Shown here in pieces: positions 34,336 to 35,833 of a DNA stretch of 35,833 nt; within the stretch, counting starts at the first letter, position 1, and each line of letters opens with the position of its first letter. The DNA lies in the NCBI GenBank assembly GCA_019695015.1, contig JAIBAV010000132.1:1-35833 (forward strand), given 5' to 3'. The notes beneath the pieces were generated by a model that saw only the letters and a program-made list of their open reading frames with translations, was not told the origin of the DNA and ran no database searches. A program made the translations under genes and the position numbers. This DNA comes from Chitinophagaceae bacterium. GTDB taxonomy: Bacteria; Bacteroidota; Bacteroidia; Chitinophagales; Chitinophagaceae.

Positions 34336-35833
34336 ATGAAATTTTACTACAAAACCTTACTGCTTATTCTAGTTGTTTGCCCTATTTTAACAATGGCACA
34401 AAACAACTTTTTCACCAACAAAAATGAAAGTCAGTTTGCTGGTTCTCAAGATTTGGTTAGACCCATAAAACCAGAAAGATTTAGAGCTGTATCATTAGAT
34501 GTTACAGGCCTAAAGCAATTTTTAAGCACTGTACCTATGGAGTTTTCTGCAGATGCTTCAACCAGAAAATCTATATTAACTTTACCAATGCCTAATGGTG
34601 GTACAGCTAATTTTAGTATTGTTGAGTCTCCAATGCAAGAGCCTGGTTTAGCTGCAAAATTTCCTGATATTAAAACTTATAGTGGGCAAGGTATTGATGA
34701 CAAAACTGCAACTATTAAACTAGACTGGACAGGCTTTGGTTTTCATGCTCAAATTTTATCTCCAATAAGTGGTAGCATATATATAGATCCTTACTCAAGA
34801 GGGAATGTAGAAAATTATATGAGTTATTTTAAGAAAGACTTACAACCCTCTAGTCAATTTCAAGAAGTAGGTATTGAAGGAACTACAGATGAATCTTTCA
34901 ACACTACACAAACAACAAGTGGATATTGTTTTTCTCAACTTAGATCTTATAGGTTTGCGGTAGCTTGTACAGGAGAATATGCAGTTGCTGTAGGAGGTAG
35001 CACGCCAGCCCTTTTGCACTCTGCCATTGTAACTACTGTTAATAGGGTAAATGGAGTTTATGAACAAGAAGTAGCTGTTAGGCTAATATTAATTAGCAAC
35101 AATAATTTAATTGAGTTTTTAAATCCAAGTACAGATCCATTTAATGGTAATGATAATGCAGGTGTACTTATTAACGAAAGCCAATCAGTAATTACAAGCA
35201 CAATTGGAACATCTAATTTTGATATTGGCCACACTTTTAGTACTGGTGGTGGTGGTTTAGCTGGTTTAGGTGTAGTGTGTATTAGTGGTAGTAAGGGAAG
35301 AGGTATTACAGGTAGTTCCAACCCTACAGGTGATGCTTATGATATTGACTTTGTAGCTCACGAAGTAGGTCATCAGTTTGGAGGTAGTCATACTTTTAAC
35401 TCAACAACTGGCAGCTGTGGTGGTGGTAATAGAAGTGCTTCATCTGCAGTAGAGCCTGGTAGTGGTGTAACTATTATGGGTTATGCAGGAATTTGTGGTA
35501 GCAATGATTTACAACCTCATAGTATTCCAAACTTTCATTCAAAAAGCCAAGAGCAAATTGGTACTTATGCATTTACAGGTATTGGAAGTACTTGTGGCAC
35601 TTTAATAGCTACAGGTAATAATGCACCAGTTGTTAATGCAGGTTCTGACTATACCATTCCTGCAAATACACCTTTTATGTTAACAGGTAGTGCAACAGAT
35701 GCTAATGGAGATGTAATGACTTATAGTTGGGAACAATACGACTTAGGCACTGCAGGTAATTGGAACTCAGGCAATAATCCTTTATTTAGAAGTTTTGAAC
35801 CAACTTTATCTCCGACTAGATATTTTCCTAAAA
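34336..35833 (+). CDS. Secreted reprolysin-like (M12B-type) zinc metalloprotease, 3' end missing
   Basis: The reading frame stays open to the window edge (499 codons seen). A signal peptide (residues 1-21, ending MAQ) precedes a propeptide-like region (about 40-190). The zinc site HEVGHQFGGSH spans His342 to His352 with Glu343, and the Met-turn TIMGYAG has Met381, so the metzincin core is intact. After about residue 435 (NAPVVNAGSDYTIPANTPF) a PKD/cadherin-like beta-sandwich begins. Bacteroidota relatives usually end in a type IX secretion sorting domain; that end is outside the window, so surface export by T9SS is inference. Confidence 0.9.
   Translation, partial: MKFYYKTLLLILVVCPILTMAQNNFFTNKNESQFAGSQDLVRPIKPERFRAVSLDVTGLKQFLSTVPMEFSADASTRKSILTLPMPNGGTANFSIVESPMQEPGLAAKFPDIKTYSGQGIDDKTATIKLDWTGFGFHAQILSPISGSIYIDPYSRGNVENYMSYFKKDLQPSSQFQEVGIEGTTDESFNTTQTTSGYCFSQLRSYRFAVACTGEYAVAVGGSTPALLHSAIVTTVNRVNGVYEQEVAVRLILISNNNLIEFLNPSTDPFNGNDNAGVLINESQSVITSTIGTSNFDIGHTFSTGGGGLAGLGVVCISGSKGRGITGSSNPTGDAYDIDFVAHEVGHQFGGSHTFNSTTGSCGGGNRSASSAVEPGSGVTIMGYAGICGSNDLQPHSIPNFHSKSQEQIGTYAFTGIGSTCGTLIATGNNAPVVNAGSDYTIPANTPFMLTGSATDANGDVMTYSWEQYDLGTAGNWNSGNNPLFRSFEPTLSPTRYFPK

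Noticed and set aside
1..35833. CRISPR array, insertion sequence, prophage, integron or secondary-metabolite cluster
   Set aside because: No regularly spaced repeats, transposase, integrase, phage structural genes or biosynthetic megagenes were seen on either strand.

Overview
The window is a stretch of chromosome from an AT-rich member of the Bacteroidota, most like a Chitinophagales relative. This rests on the gene families, not on a database search. Supporting signs are a PorP/SprF protein of the type IX secretion family, the Bacteroidota form of the division and cell-wall cluster, a long-tailed FtsZ whose 'VPAYIRRN' peptide is not at the very end, an enlarged MraY, very few Shine-Dalgarno-like sequences, and repeated TAnnTTTG boxes (the Bacteroidota -7 element) ahead of genes. 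No mobile element, prophage, CRISPR array or clearly foreign island was seen.

Positions 53-12384 (+) hold nine genes in one direction: murE, mraY, murD, ftsW, murG, murC, ftsQ, ftsA, ftsZ. They make lipid II (MurE adds meso-DAP, MraY and MurG build the lipid-linked disaccharide, MurC and MurD add L-Ala and D-Glu) and assemble the divisome (FtsW, FtsQ, FtsA, FtsZ). Gaps are short, there are start/stop overlaps, and a perfect 12-bp hairpin with a T-run closes the cluster at 12432-12465. Facing it (-) is a run of a secreted caspase-fold protein, rlmH and a rhomboid protease.

Positions 15806-22704 (+) hold tRNA-Arg(CCG), a secreted DPP-IV-like S9 peptidase, an SDR oxidoreductase, a SAM-hydrolase (DUF62) family enzyme, mtaB and recF. 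A small secreted leucine-rich protein (-) meets recF end to end. Positions 23471-27252 (+) hold thyA-folA (dTMP and folate cycle), a membrane fatty-acid desaturase, an unidentified four-helix membrane protein and rlmB.

Positions 27281-33399 are nearly all on the minus strand: a SUI1/eIF1-like factor, a previously untracked 53-residue membrane protein, a four-gene run (lipoprotein, crcB, ppa, half-size TauE/SafE), phoH, a PorP/SprF protein, upp and a 3-methyladenine DNA glycosylase. The right end (+) has an EI24/CysZ-like membrane protein and the first 499 codons of a secreted M12B-like metalloprotease that runs off the window.

Most of the window is ordinary core genome. The least explained items are the structured non-coding stretch and tiny membrane-protein gene at 27632-27930, an inverted pair of DnaA-box-like sites at 30929-30949, a 28-codon leader ORF coupled to murG, TTTGCA motifs almost touching start codons, and a sudden rise in CpG at the 3' end of ftsZ.
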